Part shown: piece by piece, positions 35,789-52,371 of the stretch
Layout of the letters: every line of letters begins with the position of its first letter
Position numbering within the stretch: position 1 is the stretch's first letter
Source: Methylobacterium sp. WL1
GTDB lineage: Bacteria; Pseudomonadota; Alphaproteobacteria; Rhizobiales; Beijerinckiaceae
Assembly (NCBI RefSeq): GCF_008000895.1
Contig: NZ_CP042823.1
Span: forward strand, 2,049,001 to 2,113,000
Length of the DNA: 64,000 bases
Direction of reading: 5' to 3'
Made by a program: the position numbers and the translations under genes
The notes under the pieces: generated by a model
The model's database searches: none
Seen by the model: the letters and a program-made list of their open reading frames with translations, nothing else
Told to the model about the DNA's origin: nothing

Positions 35789-36445
35789 CTACTCGGCCGC
35801 GACGAGGCGGCCGGGATTGTCTTGGACCGCCCGCGGACGCGGGACGATCATGGGCCGTACCGTCTGAGACGCCTCGGCATGGGCCTCGATCGCCCGCGCC
35901 AGGACCATCGCAACCGCATCCGCATCAGGCACGGATCGCAGCATGGGCTGAGTCCGGCCGAGACGCCAGGGCCGGGCATGCGGCCACAGCTGAAGGTAGG
36001 CGATGCGGAGGCCCGGCCGCAACTGGAGCGGCAAGTCTCCGCTCCCGTCCGTGAAGGCACGCAACGCCGCACCCTCAATCTGGGCGAAGGGCACGTTGTG
36101 GGTCACCGGCAGGGCGATCCCAGCCTGCAGCACCACCCGGCGGTTGGTGATCGTGTAGACCGTGGTGCGGTGGGTCAGCCAGGCGAACAGACGCAGAAGG
36201 GCCAATCCGACCGCGCCGACCACCAGCGTCGGCCCCACGGTGGAGAGCGCCGCCGCGGGCGAGCCGGCGCTGATCCCAAAGGCCAGGGCGCAGGCGGCGA
36301 ACCAGGCGGCGACCAGGCGGGCGTGATAGATCCGGACCAGTGCCCCCGCGGTGGTCGGCGCGCCCTGCCACAGGATGCGCTCGCCCGCAGGAAGCGGGCC
36401 CGGCAACCCGCGCGGGGTGCCCTCGGGCAGGAAATCGCCGCTCAT
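35789..36445 (-). CDS. puhB: Photosynthetic complex assembly protein PuhB
   Basis: 218 residues, with LPAGERILWQGAPTT at the start (the PH-like GExxLWxGxP motif), two to three membrane segments around residues 45-90, and THRTTVYTITNRRVVLQAGIALPVTHNVPFAQIEGAAL, typical of PuhB/PH-domain membrane proteins. Reaction-centre assembly factor. Its ATG overlaps the puhA stop by four bases. Confidence 0.94.
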   Translation of the reverse strand: MSGDFLPEGTPRGLPGPLPAGERILWQGAPTTAGALVRIYHARLVAAWFAACALAFGISAGSPAAALSTVGPTLVVGAVGLALLRLFAWLTHRTTVYTITNRRVVLQAGIALPVTHNVPFAQIEGAALRAFTDGSGDLPLQLRPGLRIAYLQLWPHARPWRLGRTQPMLRSVPDADAVAMVLARAIEAHAEASQTVRPMIVPRPRAVQDNPGRLVAAE

Positions 36446-37221
36446 AGCAGGGGCTCCGCCCGGGCCGGGGTGGCGTAGAGCGTGCCGGCACCGAAATAGG
36501 CCATGATCCGCTCCTCCTCCAGGAAGGTGATGCTGTCGGGATCCCGCGTCGCCGGGATGTCGGCGAACTGGTCGGCGAGCAGGGCTTCGGACTTCACCGT
36601 CTTGGTGAAGCCGCCGGCCCGGCAGAACGCGGACGGCATCAGCCGGCGTCCGCCCGCGGGCAATTCGACCTCGTAGTAGCGAATCAGCGATTCGCCGCGG
36701 TCGATCCAGACATCGCTGACCACGCCCGCCACCCCGTTATCGGTGCCGAACACGGTCATGCCGATCGGGTTCGGACCGTCCTCGTGGACGACGAACGCGG
36801 TGGCGACCCGCAGGGGCACGATCCGCTTCTCGTCGTCCCAGGTCCTGTCGTGCACGTCGTGGCGGACGACCCAGGAACCGGGGCCGACGCCGGCCTGGAG
36901 CGACGTTTCGGTCCGCTCGTACGGCGCGCCGGGCCAGGGCTCGACCTTGCGGGCCGGGATCCCGGTCTCGATGTCGTCGCGGCCCTGCATCGCCTGCGGC
37001 GCGTAAGTGGTCTCGCCGCCCGGCAGGTGGAACGCCTTGGAGCGCGGGATCAGGACCGGGTCCGGCGCCTTGCGACGGCCGACGATCTCGTTCTCCAACG
37101 GGTAGCCCTCCCGGCGATCCTCCCGGCGCAGCCAGAACACCAAGCCGGCGAAGAAGATGAAGAAGGCGTAGAGCACGACCTGGGCGACGTCGACGTAACC
37201 CGTAATGGCGCCGGTTGGCAT
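36442..37221 (-). CDS. puhA: Photosynthetic reaction centre H subunit
   Basis: 259 residues: short N-terminal region, one transmembrane helix (VDVAQVVLYAFFIFFAGLVFWLRRED) and a large cytoplasmic PRC-barrel domain (FVVHEDGPNPIGMTVFGTDNGVAGVVSDVWIDRGESLIRYYEVEL). The motif RREDRREGYPLENE after the helix is diagnostic. A strong ribosome-binding site (GGGGAGGA) precedes the ATG. Other reaction-centre genes (puf) are outside the window. Confidence 0.97.
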   Translation of the reverse strand: MPTGAITGYVDVAQVVLYAFFIFFAGLVFWLRREDRREGYPLENEIVGRRKAPDPVLIPRSKAFHLPGGETTYAPQAMQGRDDIETGIPARKVEPWPGAPYERTETSLQAGVGPGSWVVRHDVHDRTWDDEKRIVPLRVATAFVVHEDGPNPIGMTVFGTDNGVAGVVSDVWIDRGESLIRYYEVELPAGGRRLMPSAFCRAGGFTKTVKSEALLADQFADIPATRDPDSITFLEEERIMAYFGAGTLYATPARAEPLL

Positions 37222-37239
37222 GGTTGTCCTCCCCGAGTC

Positions 37240-38670
37240 TCAGGCCGTCCGTTCGGCAAGGGTGCCGCCGAGGCGATCTCGAACCGTTGCACGCGCGTCC
37301 TCCCGCACGAGCGGACCCAGGGCGATCAGGGCCGCGAACAGGAGGGCGATCTCGATGTGGTAGACGATGAGGTAGCCGATCGCGGGCTCGTTCATGCCCT
37401 CGCCGAGCACCCCCGACTGGGCGATGGCGCCGCCGACGTCGCGTACCACGCCGCTGGCGGCGATCGAGAGGCCGGCTGCGGTCGCCTGCACGGCGCCCCA
37501 GGCGCCGAGCGCCAGCCCGGTATCCTCGGGCCCGGCCCGGTTCATTGAGGCGGTGAGCGTGCCGTGGGCGAACAGGCCGCCGCCCAGGCCGATCAGGCTC
37601 ACACCGGCCGCGAACAGGTCGGCCGAAGCCAGCGGCGCCGCAAAGACCACCGCCGAGAACGCCAGGATGCCGATGCCGACGCCCACCGCCGAAACCCGGA
37701 ACGGGTCGCCGCCGCGCCCGAGCCAGCGGGCGGCGATCAGCAGGCCAAGCCCGCCGCCGGCGGCGAGCAGCGCGGTCAACGCCGTGGTCGCCCCGACCGA
37801 AAGGTGCAGGATCTGGCCGCCATAGGGCTCCAGCAGGATGTCCTGCATCGAGAACCCGGCGGTGCCCAGCCCGATCGCCACGAGGCGCCGCCGCGCGGCA
37901 CCTTGCCCGGCATAGTCGCGCCAGGAGGAGCGGAAGTCCCGTGTGGGAGCGGTCCGGCTCCGGTTCGGGTCGCGCGGCTCCTGCTTCCACAGGGCAATCC
38001 CGTTCAGCACGATGGTGACCAGGGCCGCGCCCTGGATCACCTGGATCAGCCGCACGGGGGAGAAGTGGGCCAGGAACAGCCCGAACAGCAGGGCACTCGC
38101 CATCATGCCGAACAGCAGGGCGACGCAGAGCAGGGCCACCACCTTGGGCCGGGCATGCGCGGGGGCGAGGTCGGTGGCGAGGGCGAGACCAACGGTCTGG
38201 GTGGTGTGCAGACCGGCCCCGACCAGCAGGAACGCGAAGGCCGCCGCCACGTCCCCGACCCAGAGCGGGCCGGTGGTGTCGCCGGACAGGATCAGCAGCG
38301 CGAACGGCATGATCGCCAGGCCGCCGAACTGGAGCAGGGTGCCGAACCAGATATACGGCACCCGCCGCCAGCCCAGAACCGAGCGGTGCGTGTCCGAGCG
38401 AAACCCGACCAGGGCCCGCAACGGCGCGAAGATCAGCGGCAGGGCCAGCATCACGGCGACGATCCAGGCCGGAACGCCGAGCTCGACGATCATCACCCGG
38501 TTGAGCGTGCCGATCAGCAGCACCGCCGCCATGCCGACCGTGACCTGGAACAGCGCGAGCCGCAGCAGACGCCCCATCGGCAGCTCGACAGTGGCGGCAT
38601 CCGCGAAGGGCAGGATCGCCGGGCCGAGGCGCATCAGGGCGTGGGTGAGTTTCCGGGAGGCGGTCCTCAT
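37240..38670 (-). CDS. lhaA: Light-harvesting complex assembly protein LhaA (PucC/BCD family MFS)
   Basis: 476 residues with about twelve membrane segments. PucC-family marks: LFQVTVGMAAVLLIGTLNRVMIVELGVPAWIVA, GFRSDTHRSVLGWRRVPYIWFGTLLQFGG, THTTQTVGLALATDLAP-like GLHTTQTVG, GFSMQDILLEPYGGQILHLSVG, and GLFAHGTLTASMN. Supports LH1 assembly, possibly by delivering bacteriochlorophyll. The ATG overlaps the bchM stop (ATGA), so they are coupled. Lies between bchM and puhA as in most clusters. Confidence 0.95.
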   Translation of the reverse strand: MRTASRKLTHALMRLGPAILPFADAATVELPMGRLLRLALFQVTVGMAAVLLIGTLNRVMIVELGVPAWIVAVMLALPLIFAPLRALVGFRSDTHRSVLGWRRVPYIWFGTLLQFGGLAIMPFALLILSGDTTGPLWVGDVAAAFAFLLVGAGLHTTQTVGLALATDLAPAHARPKVVALLCVALLFGMMASALLFGLFLAHFSPVRLIQVIQGAALVTIVLNGIALWKQEPRDPNRSRTAPTRDFRSSWRDYAGQGAARRRLVAIGLGTAGFSMQDILLEPYGGQILHLSVGATTALTALLAAGGGLGLLIAARWLGRGGDPFRVSAVGVGIGILAFSAVVFAAPLASADLFAAGVSLIGLGGGLFAHGTLTASMNRAGPEDTGLALGAWGAVQATAAGLSIAASGVVRDVGGAIAQSGVLGEGMNEPAIGYLIVYHIEIALLFAALIALGPLVREDARATVRDRLGGTLAERTA

Positions 38671-39422
38671 GACGACGCCCCGGGCCGGGCCGCGTCCCCG
38701 CGTTCGCAAGGCGTGGACGGGCGCGTCCGTGTCAGCGCCACCGCGTTCGACAGGTAGAACCCGCTGTTGACCCTGTGACTCCGCGCCCAGGCGAACCCGT
38801 CGAGCGCCGGCTCCGAAGAGATGCGCCGCCGGAGCCCGCCCTCCGTCACCGGAACGATCGCCGGCGAGCGGTCGCCGCGGGGAAAGAACTGCCCGGCCGC
38901 GTGCATCAGGGTCAGCAGCGCCGTGCGGGGCGCCACCGTGAACAGCACCGAGCCGTCGGTGCGGGCGCCTAGGAGAGCGAGCGCCCGGACGATGTCGGCG
39001 GCGCGGTAATGGATCAGCGAATCCATCGCCACCACGTGGTCGAAGCGGCCGAGGTCCGGGTCGAGCATGTCGCCGACGCGGAAATCGATCCGGCCGGCGC
39101 CGGGGATCGCCGGCAGGCGCTCCCGTGCGAGCTCGACCAGGGTCGGCGAGACGTCGATGGCGACCACTTCGGCGCCGCGCCGTGCAGCCTCGACGCTGAG
39201 CGCCCCGGTGCCGCAGCCGGCATCGAGCAGGCGCAGGCCGGTCATGTCGGCGGGCAGCCAAGAGAGCAGCGTTCCGCGCATCGCGTCCCGGCCGGCCCGC
39301 ACGGTGGCGCGGATCCGGCTCACCGGCGCATCGGAGGTCAGGCGCGACCAGGCCTCGACCGCGGTGCGGTCGAAATAGGTGGTCAGTTCGCCCCGTCTTG
39401 TGTCGTAGCTCGCGCCCGCCAT
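38667..39422 (-). CDS. bchM: Mg-protoporphyrin IX methyltransferase
   Basis: SAM-dependent O-methyltransferase making the 13-propionate methyl ester. 251 residues; SAM motif I LRLLDAGCGTGALSVEAARRG, plus VAMDSLIHYRAADI and FTVAPRTALLTLMHAAGQFFPRGDRSPAIVPV, which are BchM-specific. The opening YDTRRGELTTYFDRTAVEAWSRLTSDAPVSRIRATVRAGRD is also typical. Follows bchL after a 33-base gap made of a tandem repeat. Confidence 0.96.
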   Translation of the reverse strand: MAGASYDTRRGELTTYFDRTAVEAWSRLTSDAPVSRIRATVRAGRDAMRGTLLSWLPADMTGLRLLDAGCGTGALSVEAARRGAEVVAIDVSPTLVELARERLPAIPGAGRIDFRVGDMLDPDLGRFDHVVAMDSLIHYRAADIVRALALLGARTDGSVLFTVAPRTALLTLMHAAGQFFPRGDRSPAIVPVTEGGLRRRISSEPALDGFAWARSHRVNSGFYLSNAVALTRTRPSTPCERGDAARPGASS

Positions 39423-39425
39423 CAG

Positions 39426-44081
<4,656 letters not shown>

Positions 44082-44092
<11 letters not shown>

Positions 44093-45671
44093 AATGCGCC
44101 TTGGCGTCGTAGAGGGTTTCGAGGGTGATGAGCGGCAGCCGCCGCTCACGGGCGAATTTCTCCGTGTTGCTGCGCGCCTTACCGCGCACGAAGAACGGGA
44201 TTTTCTTCAGCTCTTTCTCGGCCTCGGGCGCCCAGGGCGCGGCCGTGATCACGACGTCTTCGTCCAGGAGGATCGCGGCAGTCGCTGCCGGTGCCGGATC
44301 GGCCGCTTCGGATTCCTGCGGCGCGGAGACCGCGAGGGCGTTGCCGCCGAGATGCGAGGGCCCGACGCCGTCGTGGAATTCGGGATCCTCCCGGAACATA
44401 CCGAGCAGGTGCTCCTCCAGGCCCATCATCAACGGATGGACGAGGGTGTCGAACAGGACGTTGGCGCCCTCGAAACCCATCTGCGGAGCGTAGCGTGCCG
44501 GGAAATCCTGGACGTGGATCGGGGCGGAGATCACCGCGCAGGGGATGCCGAGCCGCTTGGCGACGTGGCGCTCCATCTGGGTTCCGAGGACCAACTCGGG
44601 GGCGGCGGCGCGGATCGCAGCCTCGACGTCGAGATAATCGTCGGTGATCAGCGCCTCGATGCCGTGCTCGGCGGCCTCGGCCCGAACTTCGCGGGCGAAT
44701 TCGCGGCTGTAGGTCCCGAGGCCGACGACGGTGAAGCCCAGCTCCCGGGCCGCCATCCTGGCGATGCCGATCGCGTGCGTGGCGTCGCCGAATACGAAGA
44801 CGCGCTTGCCGGTCAGGTAGGTCGAATCGACAGAACGCGAGTACCACGGGAGCCGCGAGCCAGGGCCCTCGAGGAGCGGTGCCGGATCGAGGCCGGCGAG
44901 GCCCGCGATCTCGGCGACGAAGCGGCGCGTGGCGCCGACGCCGAGCGGCACCTCACGGGTGAACGGCTGCCCGAAGCTCTTCTTGAGATACTCGGCCGCG
45001 CTGCGGGCGGTCTCCGGGTAGAGCACGACGTTGAAGTCGGCATCCTTGAGGCGACCGAGGTCGGCCGGGCTGGCACCCAGCGGCGCCACCACGTTGACGT
45101 CGACCCCGAGCGTATCAAGCAGCCTGCGGATCTCGATCAGGTCGTCGCGGTGGCGAAAGCCGAGCGCCGTCGGGCCGAGGATGTTGCAAAGCGGATGCCG
45201 GCCCGGCTCCCGCGCGGGACGCGGTCCGGGCGCTCCGGCGAGCGCCCGGACCAACCGATAGAAGGTCTCGGACGCCCCCCAGTTCTCTTTCTTCTGATAG
45301 GCCGGCAGCTCCAGTGGGATCACCGGGATCGGCAGGTTGAGGGCCTTGGCCAGCCCGCCCGGATCGTCCTGGATCAGCTCGGCGGTGCAGGAGGCGCCGA
45401 CGATCATCGCATGCGGCTGGAAGCGCGCGTAGGCGGCGGCGACCGAGGTCTTGAACAGCTCGGCGGTGTCGCGGCCGAGATCCTGAGCCCGGAAGGTCGT
45501 GTAGGTGACGGGCGGGCGGGCATCGCGCCGCTCGATCATCGTGAACAGCAGGTCCGCGTAGGTATCGCCCTGCGGCGCGTGCAGCACGTAGTGAAGTCCG
45601 GTCATCGCGGTGGCGATGCGCATCGCGCCGATATGCGGGGGGCCTTCGTAGGTCCAGAGGGTGAGCTGCAT
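44082..45671 (-). CDS. bchB: Dark-operative protochlorophyllide reductase subunit B
   Basis: Catalytic subunit of the light-independent protochlorophyllide reductase, 529 residues. [43 protein letters not shown] contains the Asp that supplies the unusual ligand to the NB cluster. [36 protein letters not shown] and the C-terminal light-independent-reductase domain ([17 protein letters not shown]) follow. The ATG starts five bases after the bchN stop. Confidence 0.98.
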
Positions 45672-45675
45672 CGCC

Positions 45676-47468
<1,793 letters not shown>

Positions 47469-47543
47469 GCATCCGCTCCCCTGTGCTCGGCGACGCCCGT
47501 CGGGTGTCGTCGTTGGCAGAGGCTAGGGCCCAGGCACCAAAAG

Positions 47544-47561
47544 TGTCAAGTGCGCTTGACG
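47544..47561. promoter_or_regulatory. PpsR/CrtJ-type operator in the bchF-aerR intergenic region
   Basis: tgtca-N8-tgacg, one base off the palindromic consensus tgtN12aca, 76 bases upstream of the bchF start and about 235 bases upstream of aerR. Its core gtcaag-N4-cttgac is a perfect inverted repeat. The rest of the 326-base gap shows no gene; an AT-richer stretch (gtttgatatattttctttg, about 47583-47601) may hold promoter elements. Confidence 0.65.
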
Positions 47562-47794
47562 CTTCGTTCCGGTGACATCGAGTTTGATATATTTTCTTTG
47601 TTCCAAGTCATTGCCAAGATCGACGGCTCAGGTATCGTTCCGAACGCTGGTCGATGCCTTCCGTGGCTTGGCTGGTTCGATTCGAGGATCTGCGACGACG
47701 AAGACTTGAGAAGATCGGCGGGCAACGCCGCACTCGACGCGCTTGCGGAACCGCCGGCCCACCTGGGCCGGGGCCGCTTCTGGGAGGGATGCCT

Positions 47795-48706
47795 ATGGGA
47801 GACTGGAGGCATTTCGGCGAGCGTCTGGATCCGGGTCCGATCGCTGGCGGTTGCGGCGCGATCGGCGATGGCCTGTCGGCCTACGGCGACGGGCCGCGGG
47901 TGCGCCACCAAGCCATCCCGCGCCCCTCCCCCGACGACAAGGCGGTACCGGACGCGCTGGCCCGCCTGGTCGAGGCGGAGATCCTGCCCCGCCTGATGAT
48001 GGCCCACCGGCCGGTCGGGCGCCGGGCCCAGAGCGACCGGGCGCCCAGCCCGCAGGAGATCGCGGCCTTCAGCGCCCTGCTGCTGGCCCCCGGGCCGATC
48101 GACCTGGACGGCCAGGTCGCGTCTCTGCGCGAGGGCGGGCTGCCGCTGCCGCGCCTGCTGCTCGACCTGCTCGCCCCGGCGGCGCGCCATCTCGGGGAAC
48201 TCTGGGAGGAGGACGCCTGCGATTTCCTGGCCGTGACCGAGGGGCTCGGCCGGCTGCAGGCGGTGAGCCGGCGCCTCTGCGCCCAGCTCGAGGACGAGAC
48301 CGTGCCGGCCAACGGCCGCAGCGTGCTGCTGCTGCCCTGCCCGGGCGAGACCCACCATTTCGGCCTGTCGATCGTCGCGAGCTTCTTCCGCGAGGCCGGC
48401 TGGGACGTGACCACGGCGGTCCCCGGCCCCGGGGTCGATCCCCTGACCCTGCTGCGCGCGGAGTGGTTCGACGTGGTCGGCCTGTCCCTGTCCTGCGACG
48501 TGTTCCTGCCGGCGCTGTCCGGCACCGTGACGGATGTCCGGAAGGCCTCCTGCAATCCAGAGGTCCGGGTCATCGTCGGCGGCCCGTATTTCGCGCGCTA
48601 CGGCGGCGAGGCGGGCATCGTCGGGGCGGATGCGTGCGCTCCGGACGGCTGCTTGGCGCCGGCAACCGCAGAAGCCTTGCTGGACAGACGGGCCATGGCC
48701 TGCTGA
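47795..48706 (+). CDS. aerR: AerR/PpaA-family cobalamin-binding photosynthesis regulator
   Basis: 303 residues. A helical N-terminal region (LVEAEILPRLMMAHR) leads to a B12-binding domain from about residue 165 (SVLLLPCPGETHHFGLSIVASFFREAGWDVT; FDVVGLSLSCDVFLPALSGTV; VRVIVGGPYFA). The His in GETHHFG is the expected cobalamin ligand region of AerR. AerR binds CrtJ/PpsR and tunes repression in response to light via adenosylcobalamin (established in Rhodobacter capsulatus). Located directly upstream of ppsR, as in other clusters. ATG at 47795 has GGGAGGG at good spacing; 47789 is the alternative. Confidence 0.88.
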   Translation: MGDWRHFGERLDPGPIAGGCGAIGDGLSAYGDGPRVRHQAIPRPSPDDKAVPDALARLVEAEILPRLMMAHRPVGRRAQSDRAPSPQEIAAFSALLLAPGPIDLDGQVASLREGGLPLPRLLLDLLAPAARHLGELWEEDACDFLAVTEGLGRLQAVSRRLCAQLEDETVPANGRSVLLLPCPGETHHFGLSIVASFFREAGWDVTTAVPGPGVDPLTLLRAEWFDVVGLSLSCDVFLPALSGTVTDVRKASCNPEVRVIVGGPYFARYGGEAGIVGADACAPDGCLAPATAEALLDRRAMAC

Positions 48707-48734
48707 AAGGGGCAAAATTTTCAACTCTCACGTA

Positions 48735-50182
48735 ATGGTGATCGTGACGCCCCAGCCTCACCCCACCCCGCAGCCGCCGCCCCAGGCGCTGCTCCAGGTG
48801 GCCGGCCACCTCGACGGAGAGGCGGTCGGACGTCTCGTCGCGGCATCGGCCGACCTGTCCCTGGTGGTGGATGCCGACGGGGTGATTCGGGATGCCACGG
48901 CGGCGGCCGACCTCGACGCCGAGAACATCCCCGGCTGGCTCGGGCGGCGCTGGATCGACACCGTGACGATCGAGAGCCGGCCGAAGGTCGACGCGCTGCT
49001 GCGCGACGCCCAGACCGGCGGCATCACCCGCTGGCGGCAGATCAACCACCCCTCCCCCAGCGGCGTCGACCTGCCGATCCGCTACGCCTCCCTGCGTTCG
49101 GTGGAGGGCGGCCCGATCCTGATCCTCGGCCGGGACATGCGGGCGGTGGCCGCGCTCCAGCGCCGGCTGACCGACGCCCAGCAGGCCCTGGAGCGCGACT
49201 ACGACCGCCTGCGCGCCGCCGAGACCCGGTACCGGCTGCTGTTCCAGATCTCCGGCGAGCCGGTGCTGGTGCTCGATGCCGGCACCCGCCGGGTGATCGA
49301 GGCGAACCCGCCGCCGCGCGCCTGCTCGGCCGCCCGGCCAAGCGGCTGGCCGGCCAGGACGCGGTCGACCTGTTCGAGGCGGGCAGCGCCCGCTCCCTGG
49401 AGGCGCAGTTCGCCGCCCTGCGGGCGACCGGGCAGGCCGGCGAGTTGCGCGCCGCGCTGCCGCACGGGCGCGGCGAGGTCACGGTCTCGGTGTCGCTGTT
49501 CCGCGGCGAGGGGGGCCCGAGCGCGCTGATGCGGATCGTGGCCGATTCGGCCGCCGCCGAGGTCGGCTCCGACCAAGAGGCGCCGACCCGCGCGGTGATC
49601 GAGGCGATGCCCGAGGGCTTCGTGGTCACCGATTCGGCCCGCCGGGTCCTGATGGCCAACGCCGCCTTCCTGGAGCTGGCGCAGCTTGCCACCGAGAGCC
49701 AGGCCCGGGGCCGCACCCTCGACCAGTGGCTCGGCCGCGAGGATACCGAGGCGCAGGCCCTGTTCGCCAGCCTGGTGGACCACGGCTCCGTGCGTCGCTT
49801 CGCCACCGTGATCCGCGGCACCTATGGCGGCGTCGAGGATGTCGAGGTCGCCGCCGTCTCGGTGCCCGGGTCCCGCCCGTGCCTCGGCTTCGCGATCCGC
49901 TCCGCCCCGCGTCGGATCCCGGAGGGGCGGCTCGCCGGCAGCCGCGACGTGCCGCGCTCGGTGGAGCAGATGGCCGAGCTGGTCGGCCGGGTCTCGATGA
50001 AGACCCTGGTCCGCGAGACCACCGACCTGATCGAGAAGCTGTGCATCGAGGCGGCCCTGCGGATCACCCGGGACAACCGCGCCTCCGCGGCCGAGATGCT
50101 CGGCCTCAGCCGCCAGGGCCTCTACGCCAAGATGCGTCGCTACGGCGTCGGCGACCTCGACTCGCCGGCCGAGGACGCGTGA
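48735..50182 (+). pseudogene. ppsR: Transcriptional repressor PpsR/CrtJ, broken by a one-base deletion
   Basis: Redox-sensing repressor of photosynthesis genes. Frame 1 (from 48735) holds the N-terminal domain and first PAS region (LVAASADLSLVVDADGVIRD; GRRWIDTVTIESRPKVDAL; LILGRDMRAVAALQRRL; YRLLFQISGEPVLVLDAGTRRVIEANP) and shifts at about 49310. Frame 2 continues with the rest of that PAS domain (LLGRPAKRLAGQDAVDLFEAG after correction), the next PAS domain (VIEAMPEGFVVTDSARRVLMANAAFLEL) and the C-terminal HTH (AALRITRDNRASAAEMLGLSRQGLYAKMRRYG). Adding one base to the C-run at 49307-49309 restores the frame. As written, the product lacks its HTH. Confidence 0.88.
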
Positions 50183-50408
50183 TTCTTTTTGACCTGGGGA
50201 AGGCGCGGCTGACGGCTGCGTCCAGCGGGCTTGGCTGAAAGCACAGACAAGACAACGGTTTACTCCGCCGGATAGGGGTGGCGCTTCACACGGGATGAGG
50301 GCGATGACCGGACGCGGGCGCGTCTCCCTCCCCCTCTGCGCCGTGGGTTAGACAGGTCGGAAGATCCATCTCCCAGGGTTTGATCCCCCATCTGTGATAG
50401 CCCGCGCC

Positions 50409-50521
50409 GTCAGTCCGGGGCGCCGCAGGCGAGCCCGAAGCCCAGAAACGCTGTCGATGCAAGAGGTTGGTACGTCTGCGTCTCTGGATCCCGGGCTCCG
50501 CTGCGCGGCCCCGGATGACGG
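50409..50521. repeat. Inverted-repeat element, left copy flanking the DUF2254 gene
   Basis: Modules cagtccggggcgccgcaggcgagcccg and ctggatcccgggctccgctgcgcggccccgg with a central spacer. The spacer and modules match 52372-52486 in reverse complement. The rest of the 673-base gap from ppsR to the DUF2254 gene contains nothing I can identify. Confidence 0.75.
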
Positions 50522-50855
50522 TGCGTGGCTGTACCGGTCAAGCCGACATCCGATGAAGACCGGGCCTTCCGCCCCGAGCAGAGATCGGAATTCCAAGCTC
50601 TCCAGCCCGGAGGCCGCATTGGGGGAGGGAGAGCGCCTGTCGGTTGCGATGCGCCGTCTCCGGCCGCCATGAACGATCCGGACCACGTTCCGTAAATCTG
50701 CAACCCGGCACGGGATAGGGGTTGTCGCCTTCTCCGACAGCCGGTGCGTGAACGGCCGCGAGCCGTCCGATCCGCATCACCCCGAGGGCGGACGGTCCCC
50801 CGCATCCGTGCCATACGCATCCCGAGCGCACGCCGCGCGACAGCGAACGTCGAGC

Positions 50856-52277
50856 ATGGCCACCATCACGTCGCTGCCGAACCGGTTCCTCAACGCCGTG
50901 AAGCGGTCGTTCCGGCAATTCCTCGCCCTGCCGCTCGCCACCGTGCTCGGCTTCGTGGGATTGAACGCCCTGATCTATCTCGCCGACCGGTCGTGGTCCG
51001 CCGGGCAGGCGCCGGCGGGGTTCCGGTGGCTCGGCGACCTGCTGGGCGACAGTGCCGCCCTGGGCAGCCTGCTGACCACCGTGGCGTCGAGCATCATCAC
51101 GGTGACGTCGATCACCTTCTCCCTTCTGCTCATCGCCGTGCAGCAGGGCGCGGCCGCGCTCACCGCCCAGGTGACCGACCAGTTCATGGCCCGGCGCACC
51201 AACCAGTTCTACTTCGGGTATTTCGTCGGCCTGTCGGTCTTCGTCCTGATGACCCTCGTGACCAATACAGGCTTTCACCGGCCGGTGTTCGGTACATCCC
51301 TGGCCCTGGTGCTGACCACTTCGGCGCTCTGCCTGATCATCGTGATGATCTACAACACGATCGACCAGATGCGGCCCGCCCAGATCATCCAGTTCATCCA
51401 CGGCCGCGTGCTGGAGGCCAGGGCGACCGATCTGCGCCGGCTCGCCGCGACGCGCAGGACCGCCCGGGGCGATTGGCCGGTCGTCGCCGTGATCCGCTCC
51501 CGCGAGTGCGGCTACATCGTCGACCTCGACCTCGAACGGATCCAGGCGGCCCTGGACCGGCATGCAGGCGGGGCCGTGGAGATCGAGTTCGAGATCGCGG
51601 TCGGGACCTATCGGGCCCTGCACGATCCGCTGTTCCGGCTGCGCGGCCGGCCCGGCGCGCCGCTCGAAGCGGCGGCGCGCGAGGCCGTCGTCGGGGAGGC
51701 GCTGAAGGCGCTGTCCTACGATGACGGGCGCGACCTCCGGAACGATGCCACCTACGGTCTGCACCAGCTCGCCACCATTGCGTGGACCTCGGTGTCCACG
51801 TCGAAGTCGAATCCCAGCCCGGGGCTCTCGGTCATCCAGGCCCTGCGGGACATCATCGCGCACTGGGGCGACGGCGCGACCGCAACGGGCGAGGATGCGC
51901 GATCCGGCATCGTGTATGGCGATGCCGCCCCGATCGCGGCCACCGACGCCCTGGAGGCCGTGATCCTGGTGGCCTCGGAATCGATGCAGTCCCAGACGCT
52001 TGCCGAAGCCCTCACCAGCGTGGCGATCCTGCTGCGCCATGTCGATCCGGCCACCGCGGCCCGGCTCGCCGACGTCGCCAGCCGGGCGCTGTCGAGCCTC
52101 GGCGAGCATGTCCTGACCCGCCAGCTCGAAGCCGCCCTGGCCGACCTTACGGAGGCGCTGCGGGCACGCGGCTTCGCCGCCGTGGCGGGCGCCGTGTCCG
52201 ACGCCGCGTCCGGGCTGGCGGAAAGCCTGGGCCGGCTCAACTCCCGGTCGACCCGCGTGCCCGGCACGGTCTCGTAG
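50856..52277 (+). CDS. DUF2254 predicted membrane protein
   Basis: 473 residues. N-terminal half has about four membrane segments (FLALPLATVLGFVGLNALIYL; TTVASSIITVTSITFSLLLIAVQQGAAALT, the DUF2254 signature; FYFGYFVGLSVFVLMTLVT; TTSALCLIIVMIYNTIDQMRP), and the C-terminal half is a large soluble region. Function unknown. ATG at 50856 is preferred to an in-frame upstream start because upstream residues are Arg/Pro-rich. It interrupts the usual ppsR-bchG vicinity and is bounded by inverted repeats. Confidence 0.88.
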   Translation: MATITSLPNRFLNAVKRSFRQFLALPLATVLGFVGLNALIYLADRSWSAGQAPAGFRWLGDLLGDSAALGSLLTTVASSIITVTSITFSLLLIAVQQGAAALTAQVTDQFMARRTNQFYFGYFVGLSVFVLMTLVTNTGFHRPVFGTSLALVLTTSALCLIIVMIYNTIDQMRPAQIIQFIHGRVLEARATDLRRLAATRRTARGDWPVVAVIRSRECGYIVDLDLERIQAALDRHAGGAVEIEFEIAVGTYRALHDPLFRLRGRPGAPLEAAAREAVVGEALKALSYDDGRDLRNDATYGLHQLATIAWTSVSTSKSNPSPGLSVIQALRDIIAHWGDGATATGEDARSGIVYGDAAPIAATDALEAVILVASESMQSQTLAEALTSVAILLRHVDPATAARLADVASRALSSLGEHVLTRQLEAALADLTEALRARGFAAVAGAVSDAASGLAESLGRLNSRSTRVPGTVS

Positions 52278-52371
52278 CGGTGCCTGCGATCCGGGCTGTT
52301 ACGCCTGCGCTTCCTGCGCGGCGGACCGGATTTCATCTTCGAGCGGCGGCTGGGCCGATGCAGCCGCGGCC

